This document shows, one piece after another, positions 56,991 through 64,000 of a stretch of DNA of 64,000 bases. The notes beneath the pieces are model-generated. The model did not search any database. It was not told where the DNA came from and saw only the letters and a list, made by a program, of their open reading frames with translations. Both the position numbers and the translations under genes were made by a program. Within the stretch, counting starts at the first letter, position 1, and every line of letters begins with the position of its first letter. The DNA comes from Candidatus Phyllobacterium onerii. Its GTDB lineage: Bacteria; Pseudomonadota; Alphaproteobacteria; Rhizobiales; Rhizobiaceae. The stretch covers positions 285,807 to 349,806 of the forward strand of contig NZ_JAQMHX010000007.1 of NCBI RefSeq assembly GCF_028331445.1, in the 5' to 3' direction.

Positions 56991-57297
56991 AAATTCAAGG
57001 CGCTCATTGGAAATCACTCATCTCGATATGCTCTAAAAAGTGATTGTAGAATCTTATGAACCAATCGGATTCAATGGAAGATCCGCTAATATCGGCATTT
57101 TCAAACGAACGTTTAATCACGAGTATTGGTTGTCCTGGCCGCGGTATCGACCCCCCTACCAGGAACAACGTTCACCTGCTCATGACCGTTTCCATTTGCG
57201 GCAATACATTCAACATATCACCCGAGCCCAAACCCATTGCGGACATCCAGGTTGGCACCGATCCTCCGCTTCGAAGCCTAGGCCTCCGAACCGAGCG
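56991..57297. other. Intergenic region with a weak small ORF
   Basis: These 307 bases separate the cyclodeaminase-like gene from the crystallin-like gene. An 81-codon frame (57056-57301, plus strand) begins MNQSDSMEDPLISAFSNERL but has no ribosome-binding site and no recognised family; it may be a remnant. Nothing else stands out. Confidence 0.35.
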
Positions 57298-58593
57298 CTA
57301 GAGGATCGGCCCGGGAGGCCCCGGCATTCCCTCAACCAACACGACCGTTACATCGTCATCCGTGTTGCCCCTGTCCTCGTTGCGGCCGGGCAGGAGGTAG
57401 ACGCTGGAGTAGGGTCCCCCGAGATTGGCAAGGGTGGTGGCCGCTCCGAGCAGGCCGATAACCTGGGGCAAGGAGGTCACAATTCCTTCCTCGCCCATCA
57501 GCTCGGCCAAAATGTCGTCGGTCAGGATCCCGCCCTCGACCCAAGCGCCGTAATATTCCGGCCAGGCGTTGAGCCGCCCATCCTGAGTGACATAGAGATA
57601 GATCCAGAAGCGTATCTCCGCATCATAGTTGAACCAGTTGTTCACCTCGACCTCGACCGGAATTCGGACGTAGACGTACATCTTTCCGGTTTCGTTGGGG
57701 TGGCCGTCCTTGCCATCCGGAAACAGGTCCCAGGTCAGGATGGGATCGCCCCGGGGCGACAGCTTTTCCTGCAAGGATATAGCAGCTGTGATCTGGCCGG
57801 GGGATACGAGGTTGCCGAGCGACTGGACGACTTCGTTCAAGGATTTCCGGTAGATGAGGACCGACGAAGTCCGATCGTTCATGAACGATCCGAGGGAAGA
57901 AAGCCTGGGATTGTCCCCACCATTGGCATCCAGCTTGACGTAACGGTCCCGGAAGCGATCCGTCTGGAACAGGAACAGGCGGCCGCCAACCTCGTCGGGG
58001 CTCGCGCTATGCTCGGCGGACGAGACCCGGTCGTTGAAATTGTACCAGCTGAGGTTGACGAAGCCGGTCAGCAAGCCGCCCACGGACAGGTTGAGGAACA
58101 TCGACGCGCCGTTGAAGTCCGAGTGCTGGTAGATGGTTCCGGTAACATTATCGCCTTGGAACCCGCCCTTGCCCTTCCGCTTCCGTTTCTCGGCCAGCAG
58201 CTTCTTCGCTTCCTCGACCAGCCCATCGATTTCCCTGTCCGTCCGTCCGCTGATGCCGATGCGATTGATCGCCATTTCGATCAGGATCGCGCCCTTGGCC
58301 GACGGCTCCTTCCGATATTGCTCAACCGCATCGCGCAATTGTTCCTCGGCCGACATTCCCGATCGGAAGAGGTCCGCCTTTTTGTAAGGTACCCCCAGGA
58401 ACCCGCGATTGTACCGGATGTCATCGGGGCTGGGCTCGGGCGTCTGGGCGTCTCGCGGTGCCCGCGCCAATCGCGCCTTGGGCTTGTCGGACGAATTACC
58501 CGACCCACACGGCCGGCAGTGATGCATTTGCTCGCACAGCTCCTTCAGACGATCGCAGTCCATGAAGAGCTTTTCCAGTTCCTGCTTTTTCAT
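57298..58593 (-). CDS. Protein with beta-gamma-crystallin-like calcium motifs
   Basis: A 431-residue protein of unknown role. A cysteine cluster near the N-terminus (C13, C20, C26, C29, with His24 and His25) may bind zinc. A Lys/Arg-rich helical region (about 100-145) follows. Then two Greek-key-like units start at TGTIYQHSDFNGASMFLNL and RLFLFQTDRFRDRYVKLD and end in NDRVSS (187-192) and NDRTSS (239-244), both matching the microbial calcium motif N/D-N/D-x-x-S/T-S. A C-terminal part (about 300-431) is Trp/Tyr-rich with no match. No signal peptide. The ATG at 58593 (MKKQELEKLF) is used; ribosome-binding site weak. Confidence 0.8.
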   Translation of the reverse strand: MKKQELEKLFMDCDRLKELCEQMHHCRPCGSGNSSDKPKARLARAPRDAQTPEPSPDDIRYNRGFLGVPYKKADLFRSGMSAEEQLRDAVEQYRKEPSAKGAILIEMAINRIGISGRTDREIDGLVEEAKKLLAEKRKRKGKGGFQGDNVTGTIYQHSDFNGASMFLNLSVGGLLTGFVNLSWYNFNDRVSSAEHSASPDEVGGRLFLFQTDRFRDRYVKLDANGGDNPRLSSLGSFMNDRTSSVLIYRKSLNEVVQSLGNLVSPGQITAAISLQEKLSPRGDPILTWDLFPDGKDGHPNETGKMYVYVRIPVEVEVNNWFNYDAEIRFWIYLYVTQDGRLNAWPEYYGAWVEGGILTDDILAELMGEEGIVTSLPQVIGLLGAATTLANLGGPYSSVYLLPGRNEDRGNTDDDVTVVLVEGMPGPPGPIL

Positions 58594-58849
58594 TGGTTTG
58601 TCCCATTCAGCGCCATCACCTGACAGGAAGCCGCACCAGACTAAGTAGGCACGGCGTTGTCGGGTGGAGTTGAGGACGCTGTCCTCCGCGCCCATTCCCT
58701 GCCGTCGGGTCCTGCGCAGGTCGGGGGAATGCTCTTGACGGAACAGGCATGGCTCGCTGGGCCATGTAGCCTAACCGTCGCGCATTCGCTCAACTTGCTC
58801 GCGTCCCTGGCAAACCATACACTTTTGCTCTTCCTTTTACGAGCGGACA

Positions 58850-59053
58850 ATGACCCTCAAGGCATCTCCGGAGATCACCGAATATATCAGCTATTGCCAG
58901 GAACGAAGCGCGCTGCAGGCGATGACGGATCAGAAATCGCGCGCGTGCTTGTCGGAAATTGTTTTATCGTATTTGCATTACCCTTATGATGACGCGCGGA
59001 ACTTCACGCGCCAGGCCGTTCCTGGTCAGCTACGTCGACGGGGCCAGACGTGA
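58850..59053 (+). CDS. Small protein coupled to the response regulator
   Basis: A 67-residue ORF (MTLKASPEITEYISYCQERSA start), helical in its first half, Arg-rich at the end. Its TGA overlaps the GTG start of the response regulator (GTGA), so their translation is coupled. No family recognised; a regulatory partner is possible. A longer overlapping frame at 58657-58989 is less likely. Confidence 0.55.
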   Translation: MTLKASPEITEYISYCQERSALQAMTDQKSRACLSEIVLSYLHYPYDDARNFTRQAVPGQLRRRGQT

Positions 59054-59424
59054 CAAACCATTCCGAACGAGCTCTTTCCATTCTTCTCTGTGAAGACGAG
59101 CCGCTCATAATGATGCACGTTTCCGAATTTCTGCAATCCCGTGGAATTTCGGTCACCGAAACTGTTAAGGCTTCTGAAGCTCTAGCTGAGATGGCCATGG
59201 CCAAGTTCGACATCATTGTTGGGGATATCGAACTGCCAGATATTTCAGGCGTGGAACTGGCTAAATCTGCCCGCGCAATCGATCCTGAAATTGGCGTCAT
59301 CTTTGCAACAGGCCATTTAGACCCGGAGAATGCTCGCCAAATACCAGCATCCCTGGTGTTGAGCAAACCATTTGGAGAGACACAATTGTTGCGCGCAATC
59401 CGAAAGTTGACTGTCGATTCTTGA
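59050..59424 (+). CDS. Single-domain response regulator
   Basis: A 124-residue receiver domain with no output domain. The acid pocket Glu15/Asp16, the phosphoacceptor Asp59 (GDIELPD), Thr87 and Lys106 (LSKPF) are all present. Such stand-alone receivers act through protein contacts or phosphotransfer. GTG start at 59050 overlaps the preceding small ORF. No kinase gene is adjacent. Confidence 0.93.
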   Translation: MTNHSERALSILLCEDEPLIMMHVSEFLQSRGISVTETVKASEALAEMAMAKFDIIVGDIELPDISGVELAKSARAIDPEIGVIFATGHLDPENARQIPASLVLSKPFGETQLLRAIRKLTVDS

Positions 59425-59530
59425 CCGTGCCGGAAGAACGAAATTCGGAGGCTCACCGCATAGATCATCGACCGTTGAGTCGTGCAATCTAGCTAAGGTA
59501 TTACATGTCTCCGTATCGCTACCAATACGC

Positions 59531-60571
59531 TTATGCTGGAGACGTGATATTCAAGGGTGGCGCGTCATCTCGCAGCAATCCCGCAGCTTTGAGTTCGGCC
59601 CATAGTGCGCTCGGCAGTTCTTTCCCAAGGATGGCCCTGTTTGCATTGACCTCTGAAATACTTTGCCCTCCGGGAATTACTGAGACGACAGCAGGGTGAT
59701 GAAGCGGAAAATTCAGCGCAGCCTCTATCATTGCAACATCGTGCCGCCTGCAGATGACATCGATCCGCTTCACACGTTCAATTACATGCAATGGCGCCTC
59801 TGAGTAGTCATATTGAGCGCCGGTGGTTGGTCCGCGAGCGAGGATGCCCGAGTTGTAAGGACCCCCTAATACGATGCCGATGCCACGTTCTTCACACATG
59901 GGCAAGAAGGTCTCCAGAGCATCCTGTTCGAGCAATGTATACCGGCCTGCCAGCAGGAAAAGATCAAAGTCGCCCTGTTCGGCCAGGGCCTGACACATTT
60001 GCCATTCATTTATTCCCCCGCCGATGGCCTTCACTACCCCCTGGTCCCTGAGCGACAGCATGGCATGGTACCCGCCACGCATAAATTGATCGAGATAGGT
60101 ATGGCATCTTTCGAGCGTACCGTGAGTGAAGACATCCAAATCATGCGCGAGAAGAATGTCGAACCTATCGAGGCCCGTCCGCTCTAGCGATATCTCGAAA
60201 GAGCGCATAACTCCGTCATAACTGTAGTCATAGACCTCGCGACGATTGGGGGTATCAAAGAATTTGCCGATGCCCGTTCTCTGCTCCGGTGAGCAAGCTT
60301 GCAACAGCCTGCCGACCTTTGTGGATATGATGAATTCATCTTGAGGCTTGGTCGTCAAAAATCTGCCGACGCGACGTTCCGACAGGCCCAGTCCGTACAG
60401 CGGCGCCGTATCGTAGTAGCGCACTCCGCTCTGCCAGGCAGCGTCCAGAATGCCAAACGCGTCTTCTTCAGAGACCGTTTTGTAGAGATTGCCGAGGGGT
60501 GCAGATCCAAAGCCTAGTTCCGTGAAACCGAGCCCCCCGTTGCCTATGCGATCCCAATGACGAATCCTCAA
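59531..60571 (-). CDS. Aldo/keto reductase (D-threo-aldose dehydrogenase-like)
   Basis: A 346-residue NAD(P)-linked dehydrogenase. The tetrad is visible as Asp and Tyr in YYDTAPLYGLG, Lys in ISTKVGR and His in LLAHDLD. The start MRIRHWDRIGNGGLGF is a TTG codon with AAGGAG seven bases upstream. The group includes fucose/aldose 1-dehydrogenases and pyridoxal 4-dehydrogenase. A palindrome lies 80 bp upstream. Substrate unresolved. Confidence 0.92.
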   Translation of the reverse strand: MRIRHWDRIGNGGLGFTELGFGSAPLGNLYKTVSEEDAFGILDAAWQSGVRYYDTAPLYGLGLSERRVGRFLTTKPQDEFIISTKVGRLLQACSPEQRTGIGKFFDTPNRREVYDYSYDGVMRSFEISLERTGLDRFDILLAHDLDVFTHGTLERCHTYLDQFMRGGYHAMLSLRDQGVVKAIGGGINEWQMCQALAEQGDFDLFLLAGRYTLLEQDALETFLPMCEERGIGIVLGGPYNSGILARGPTTGAQYDYSEAPLHVIERVKRIDVICRRHDVAMIEAALNFPLHHPAVVSVIPGGQSISEVNANRAILGKELPSALWAELKAAGLLRDDAPPLNITSPA

Positions 60572-61105
60572 CGCGCTCTCCTTCCAATCTCCGATATCTT
60601 TTGCACAAGGGGGAACCGATTGGCCGCAAGGATAACCTGCGCCGCGAACGTAGTATCATACTAATAATGCAGATTCGATATCCTGGACACCGGGTTGCTA
60701 TTTCTAGCAGGCGTTTTAACAGCTCTTTGAAGCGACTGCCGGTTGAACACTCATAGCGCGCTTGCAGCTCGTTACGAAGCTCGTCATCGTCTGACGGCTG
60801 TTTCGCGTTGCTGGTTTTTTCACTTGGTATTTGTCCGAGAGCCCCACGTCGTCATATTTCACAAACGAAGCGTCGATGCGGTTCCTCATGGAAAGGCGCA
60901 GTTACACGGTAATTTGATGGTCGACTGACTTATCTAAAGCTACGCAATCGGAAACCTTGGCTCATTTGAGCGCCTCCCGCCAGTGCGGACATGTGACTTA
61001 GGCGGTGGTCGCCCCCTGCTCATGCGAGTGGATGGTGACCGACGTGCCCTTCGGCAGCGACCCTGCATCACGACAACTAGAGGTTTGTTCTCTGGACCGG
61101 GGCAC
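60572..61105. other. Intergenic region upstream of the aldo/keto reductase
   Basis: No supportable gene in these 534 bases. The left part holds the reductase promoter with a palindrome at 60651-60663. Near 61030 a minus-strand frame reads SLPKGTSVTIHSHEQGATTA and stops, possibly the end of a lost gene; no family could be named. Confidence 0.4.
60651..60663 (-). promoter_or_regulatory. Palindrome upstream of the aldo/keto reductase gene
   Basis: TAGTATCATACTA is a perfect 6-1-6 palindrome 80 bp before the TTG start of the gene at 59531-60571. A candidate operator; no regulator gene is adjacent. Confidence 0.5.
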
Positions 61106-61267
61106 TCACGTCATTTTAACATTTGGTTCGCGCGACCAAAGGCGTAGTTTTCCGAGGTTTTTGATAAACGCGGGAATGTCATTTGGACCGGATAGCAGGA
61201 TTACGCCTTCGTCAAGATCATCCACGATGCCGGCCTTTTCGAACAGAGGTAGAGCCGCGTTGTTACC
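61106..61267 (-). pseudogene. Detached C-terminal end of the catalase
   Basis: A 53-codon frame reads [20 protein letters not shown] and later KLRLWSREPNV, which matches the very C-terminus of large KatE-type catalases. It joins the catalase frame with a +1 shift at the GGG run (minus strand, 61266-61268): dropping one G restores an open frame through to the TGA at 61106. Confidence 0.75.
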
Positions 61268-63218
61268 CGATAAACTTGCAGTGGGCGAAGGCATCGGCCA
61301 CGAAGTCGCGGGCCGTGGATTCTTTGGCAAGATCAACGCCGCCAGCTTCTGAAGGCAGAATCACGACCGCGTCATAGAGCACCGATGGTCCGCCACCGAT
61401 CATTTGATTGCCTAGAACAATGCTGCCGTCAGCCGCTTCCGCGCCACCCACAGCGGGGGTGATAATTTCAAAGGTGGCTTTCTCACCTGCGAGTGCCTTC
61501 TGCAGAGCCTTCACAAGCTTGGGTTCGAAACCGTTTGTCAGCAAAATGCCAAGTTTCCGCCCCTCAAAGCGGCTGGGCCCTTTGTTCAGGATACTGAGAG
61601 CGGGAGAGGCGGCGAGATCCTGACGTGTCGGCATGGCCGCATCAGCCGGAGAGGGCATATCTTTCAGTCCAAGTCCGCTTGCTACATTCGCCGCCAATCC
61701 CTCGTCGATGTTGAGAAGATGCGAGACAATGCGCACGCGAATGACAGGCGTCTGTACCTTGCTGAGTTCGAAGGTGAGCGCCGCCGCGATATGTTTTTGT
61801 TCGTGCGGTGTCTGGCTGATGAAGAACTGTCGGGCCTGGCTGTAATGGTCAGCGAAGGACTCAGCACGCAGCCGAACCTTTTGCCCGGATTCCGTATCAG
61901 CGAAGGAGTGAAATCCGCGCCCCGGGGACTCTCTTGGTCCTTCTCCCCAAGAATTGGGTTGATAATTGGCTCGGCCGACAGGATTGCGCATGGCCATATG
62001 GCCATCTTGCTGGAAATGCGCAAACGGACATTTGGGAGCATTGATGGGAAGGTGGGTAAAGTTGGGTCCGCCGAGCCGTTTCAGCTGGGTGTCGAGATAA
62101 GAAAAATTCCGGCCCTGAAGCAACGGATCATTGGAAAAATCGATGCCCGGCGGGACGTTTTGCGTCATGAAGGCAACCTGTTCGGTCTCGGCAAAGAAAT
62201 TGTCGGGCATGCGGTCGAGGACGAGGCGGCCTATCGGAACGGGAGGCAAGACTTCTTCCGGTATGATCTTCGTCGCGTCGAGAATATCGAAATCGAAACT
62301 GTCGGCAAACGCCTGATCGAAGAGCTGAACCTGTAGTTCCCACTCGGGGAACGCGCCCGACTTGATCGAATCCCAAAGATCGCGGCGATGAAAGTCCGGA
62401 TCAGCTCCGTTTATTTTCACCGCCTCATTCCATGCCACTGATTGCAGCCCGAGCTTTGGCTTCCAGTGAAATTTGACGAAGGTGGATTCATCCTTCGCAT
62501 TAACAAAGCGAAATGTATGGACGCCAAAACCTTCCATGAAACGGAAGGAACGTGGAATAGCGCGATCAGACATGACCCACATGATCATGTGCATGCTTTC
62601 TGGCGTCAGACTGATGAAGTCCCAGAAATTGTCATGGGCAGACTGAGCTTGAGGAAAGCCGCTATCAGGTTCCTGCTTGACCGCATAAACCATGTCCGGA
62701 AAACGAATTGCATCCTGAATGAAGAAAACCGGGATGTTGTTGCCCACCAAATCCCAGTTGCCTTCCTGCGTATAAATTTTGACCGCGAAGCCCCTGACGT
62801 CGCGTGCCAGATCAAAAGAGCCTTTGTTGCCCGCTACCGTCGAAAACCTAACGAAGGCCGGCGTTTTTTCTCCTGCCCGTTGAAAGAGGTCCGCGCGGGT
62901 ATATTTCGCAAGCGACTTGTATGTTTCGAAATAGCCGTGTGCACCATAGCCACGCGCATGGACAACACGTTCAGGAATGCGCTCATGGTCGAAATGAAAG
63001 ATCTTTTCCCGGAAATGAAAGTCCTCCAGGATCGTCGGGCCTCTCGCTCCGATTTTTAAGGAATTCTGGTCATCACCGACGGGTCCACCCTGTGCCGTCG
63101 TCATGACAGGCACGCCGGCTCCCGCCTGCTGATGCAACTCGCCGCCTACACCACGGTTCAATGTCTGATCGTTAATTGTTGCCGTTTGAGGGGGCGTTAA
63201 TTTGGATTTCTTGGGCAT
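61263..63218 (-). CDS. katE: Large-subunit catalase, C-terminally truncated
   Basis: Hydrogen peroxide dismutase of the KatE/HPII clade with heme. The 651-residue product carries the catalytic His region ([12 protein letters not shown]), [13 protein letters not shown], and the proximal heme-Tyr region ([19 protein letters not shown]); beyond about 500 lies the flavodoxin-like C-terminal domain. It lacks the final about 53 residues because of an apparent one-base G insertion at 61266-61268 that makes a TAA stop. The core should be active. A TAAAAAGGAACACCG leader precedes the ATG at 63218. Whether the break is real or a sequencing error is open. Confidence 0.92.
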   Translation of the reverse strand: MPKKSKLTPPQTATINDQTLNRGVGGELHQQAGAGVPVMTTAQGGPVGDDQNSLKIGARGPTILEDFHFREKIFHFDHERIPERVVHARGYGAHGYFETYKSLAKYTRADLFQRAGEKTPAFVRFSTVAGNKGSFDLARDVRGFAVKIYTQEGNWDLVGNNIPVFFIQDAIRFPDMVYAVKQEPDSGFPQAQSAHDNFWDFISLTPESMHMIMWVMSDRAIPRSFRFMEGFGVHTFRFVNAKDESTFVKFHWKPKLGLQSVAWNEAVKINGADPDFHRRDLWDSIKSGAFPEWELQVQLFDQAFADSFDFDILDATKIIPEEVLPPVPIGRLVLDRMPDNFFAETEQVAFMTQNVPPGIDFSNDPLLQGRNFSYLDTQLKRLGGPNFTHLPINAPKCPFAHFQQDGHMAMRNPVGRANYQPNSWGEGPRESPGRGFHSFADTESGQKVRLRAESFADHYSQARQFFISQTPHEQKHIAAALTFELSKVQTPVIRVRIVSHLLNIDEGLAANVASGLGLKDMPSPADAAMPTRQDLAASPALSILNKGPSRFEGRKLGILLTNGFEPKLVKALQKALAGEKATFEIITPAVGGAEAADGSIVLGNQMIGGGPSVLYDAVVILPSEAGGVDLAKESTARDFVADAFAHCKFIG

Positions 63219-63230
63219 CGGTGTTCCTTT

Positions 63231-63455
63231 TTAGACAATCTCGAAATGTGGGCCGGGACGATTGAGTTCACAGTCGCCCGCCTTTTGAAGTTCCTGCGAC
63301 TTGGTCTGTAACCAACGCCAGTCGTGGTGGTTCCACCAGAAACGGGATGATCGGAAAAACACTGTCACGGGAGGGCCGGATTGCCACGGTAGTCGCGATG
63401 ATGGTGACGAGCTTTTTCCCACACCAATTGGCGAGAGCACGCTCCCGCCAAGCAA
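63231..63455 (-). CDS. Small possible gene upstream of catalase
   Basis: A 74-codon frame ending 12 bp before the catalase start reads FWWNHHDWRWLQTKSQELQK AGDC near its end, an unusual Trp/His-rich stretch. It has only a TTG or GTG start and no clear ribosome-binding site. It may be a real small gene cotranscribed with katE, or the end of one. Low confidence. Confidence 0.35.
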   Translation of the reverse strand: MLGGSVLSPIGVGKSSSPSSRLPWQSGPPVTVFFRSSRFWWNHHDWRWLQTKSQELQKAGDCELNRPGPHFEIV

Positions 63456-63519
63456 TTATCCGTCTGTGGCTCTGTCGTTCAAACGTCGCACGCCGGAGCC
63501 ACTCTCCTGTTCATTCCAT

Positions 63520-64000
63520 TCAGGCCAGATGGGCTCTACCTGATGCCAACGAATGGACCACCTCGTCATCATCGCGCTGTCTGCCGCCGAGAGCTGCGGC
63601 AACGCTTGCGATAAATGCACCCAGCAGCAATGAGAACGCTGCCATGAACGCCGCCGCGGCTGCGGCCTTTCTTGCGCTGTCTGCTGCCTCGGCTGCAGAG
63701 TTCTTTGCAGCATCTGCCCGTGCGAGAACGGCATCTACGCGTGCCTTCGCATCCGGCTCGTTCAGGCCGCTGCGCGCCGCAACCAATTGATCAAGGTACG
63801 TGCGATCTTCGGGAGGGAGCGTTCCGGTAGCTGCGGAGTTCAACAAGATGCGCGAAACCTCAGCACTTGCGTCGCCAGTGCGTTCAGGTGTTGCCGACGC
63901 AGGTGCGGTGGGGCGCAACAAACTGTCCACAAAATAGGAAACAGATGTATCGCTTGAGTTGGAGTTGGCGGCACTTACGGCTCCGGAAGCGACGTTGGAC
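63520..64000 (-). CDS. PhnA-like membrane protein, partial at the right edge
   Basis: The frame is open to the window edge, so the true N-terminus lies outside. The visible end has an Ala-rich helix (about ARADAAKNSAAEAADSARKA) and a membrane segment (AFMAAFSLLLGAFIASVAAAL) closing with GGRQRDDD. The pattern matches the C-terminus of rhizobial PhnA-like/YrzE-type multi-span membrane proteins of unknown function. A GTG at 63930 inside the frame is not needed. Confidence 0.6.
   Translation of the reverse strand, partial: SNVASGAVSAANSNSSDTSVSYFVDSLLRPTAPASATPERTGDASAEVSRILLNSAATGTLPPEDRTYLDQLVAARSGLNEPDAKARVDAVLARADAAKNSAAEAADSARKAAAAAAFMAAFSLLLGAFIASVAAALGGRQRDDDEVVHSLASGRAHLA

Noticed and set aside
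57040..58623. 527-codon plus-strand frame opposite the crystallin-like gene
   Set aside because: It is Arg/His/Pro-rich in the manner of antisense frames, lacks a ribosome-binding site, and the minus strand shows structured crystallin-type motifs.
59004..59468. 154-codon minus-strand frame opposite the response regulator
   Set aside because: The receiver domain on the plus strand has all conserved residues; the antisense frame shows none of any family.

Overview
The window looks like a chromosomal segment of an alphaproteobacterium of the order Hyphomicrobiales (Rhizobiales), probably near Brucella/Ochrobactrum or Phyllobacterium. This rests on the dnaK-dnaJ-pmtA-pyrF-DUF1330 neighbourhood, a Sinorhizobium-type PmtA, an intracellular PhaZ with a cysteine lipase box, an aqpS-type arsenic aquaporin and palindromic intergenic elements of the kind known from rhizobia and Brucella. 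The species cannot be fixed from sequence reading alone.

Layout. 0-4.5 kb: aldo/keto reductase with divergent LysR regulator, a Gfo/Idh/MocA oxidoreductase bracketed by two copies of a short structured repeat, and an HtpX-like protease. 4.6-16.9 kb: housekeeping block with dnaK, an orphan gene, dnaJ, pmtA, FMN reductase, pyrF, DUF1330, phaZ, a transglutaminase-like cysteine protease, comM/yifB, gshB and a small RlpA-like protein whose stop codon lies in a 277-bp palindromic element. 17.3-28.3 kb: hexuronate cluster, gntR-uxuA on the minus strand, uxaC-uxuB and a four-gene ABC transporter on the plus strand, uxaA on the minus strand; AT-rich palindromes in front of uxaC, the transporter and uxaA suggest one GntR regulon. 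28.9-31.5 kb: two translationally coupled RTX proteins with no secretion genes nearby.

31.5-45.6 kb: accessory and regulatory genes, including DUF2971, a 38-residue membrane peptide, a MarR regulator with two identical palindromes, a GGDEF-EAL protein, a cyanamide-hydratase-like HD protein divergent from a GlxA-type regulator, AraC/SDR, TetR with a periplasmic protein, an MFS-AraC pair and a thioesterase. 45.6-47.5 kb: gene graveyard with a fragment of a UxaA/GarD-type dehydratase, an orphan fragment and a decayed ars operon that keeps only arsR and the aquaporin. 47.5-64 kb: zwf, a YCII protein, a rifampin-phosphotransferase-like gene divergent from a TetR regulator, a DHFR-like reductase, a secreted amidohydrolase, Lrp/ornithine cyclodeaminase, a protein with two beta-gamma-crystallin calcium motifs, a single-domain response regulator coupled to a small ORF, a second aldo/keto reductase, a large catalase broken near its C-terminus by an apparent one-base insertion, and a membrane protein running off the right edge.

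The least explained items are the beta-gamma-crystallin protein, the RTX pair with its 21-bp periodic upstream array, and the phosphotransferase-like antibiotic resistance locus.
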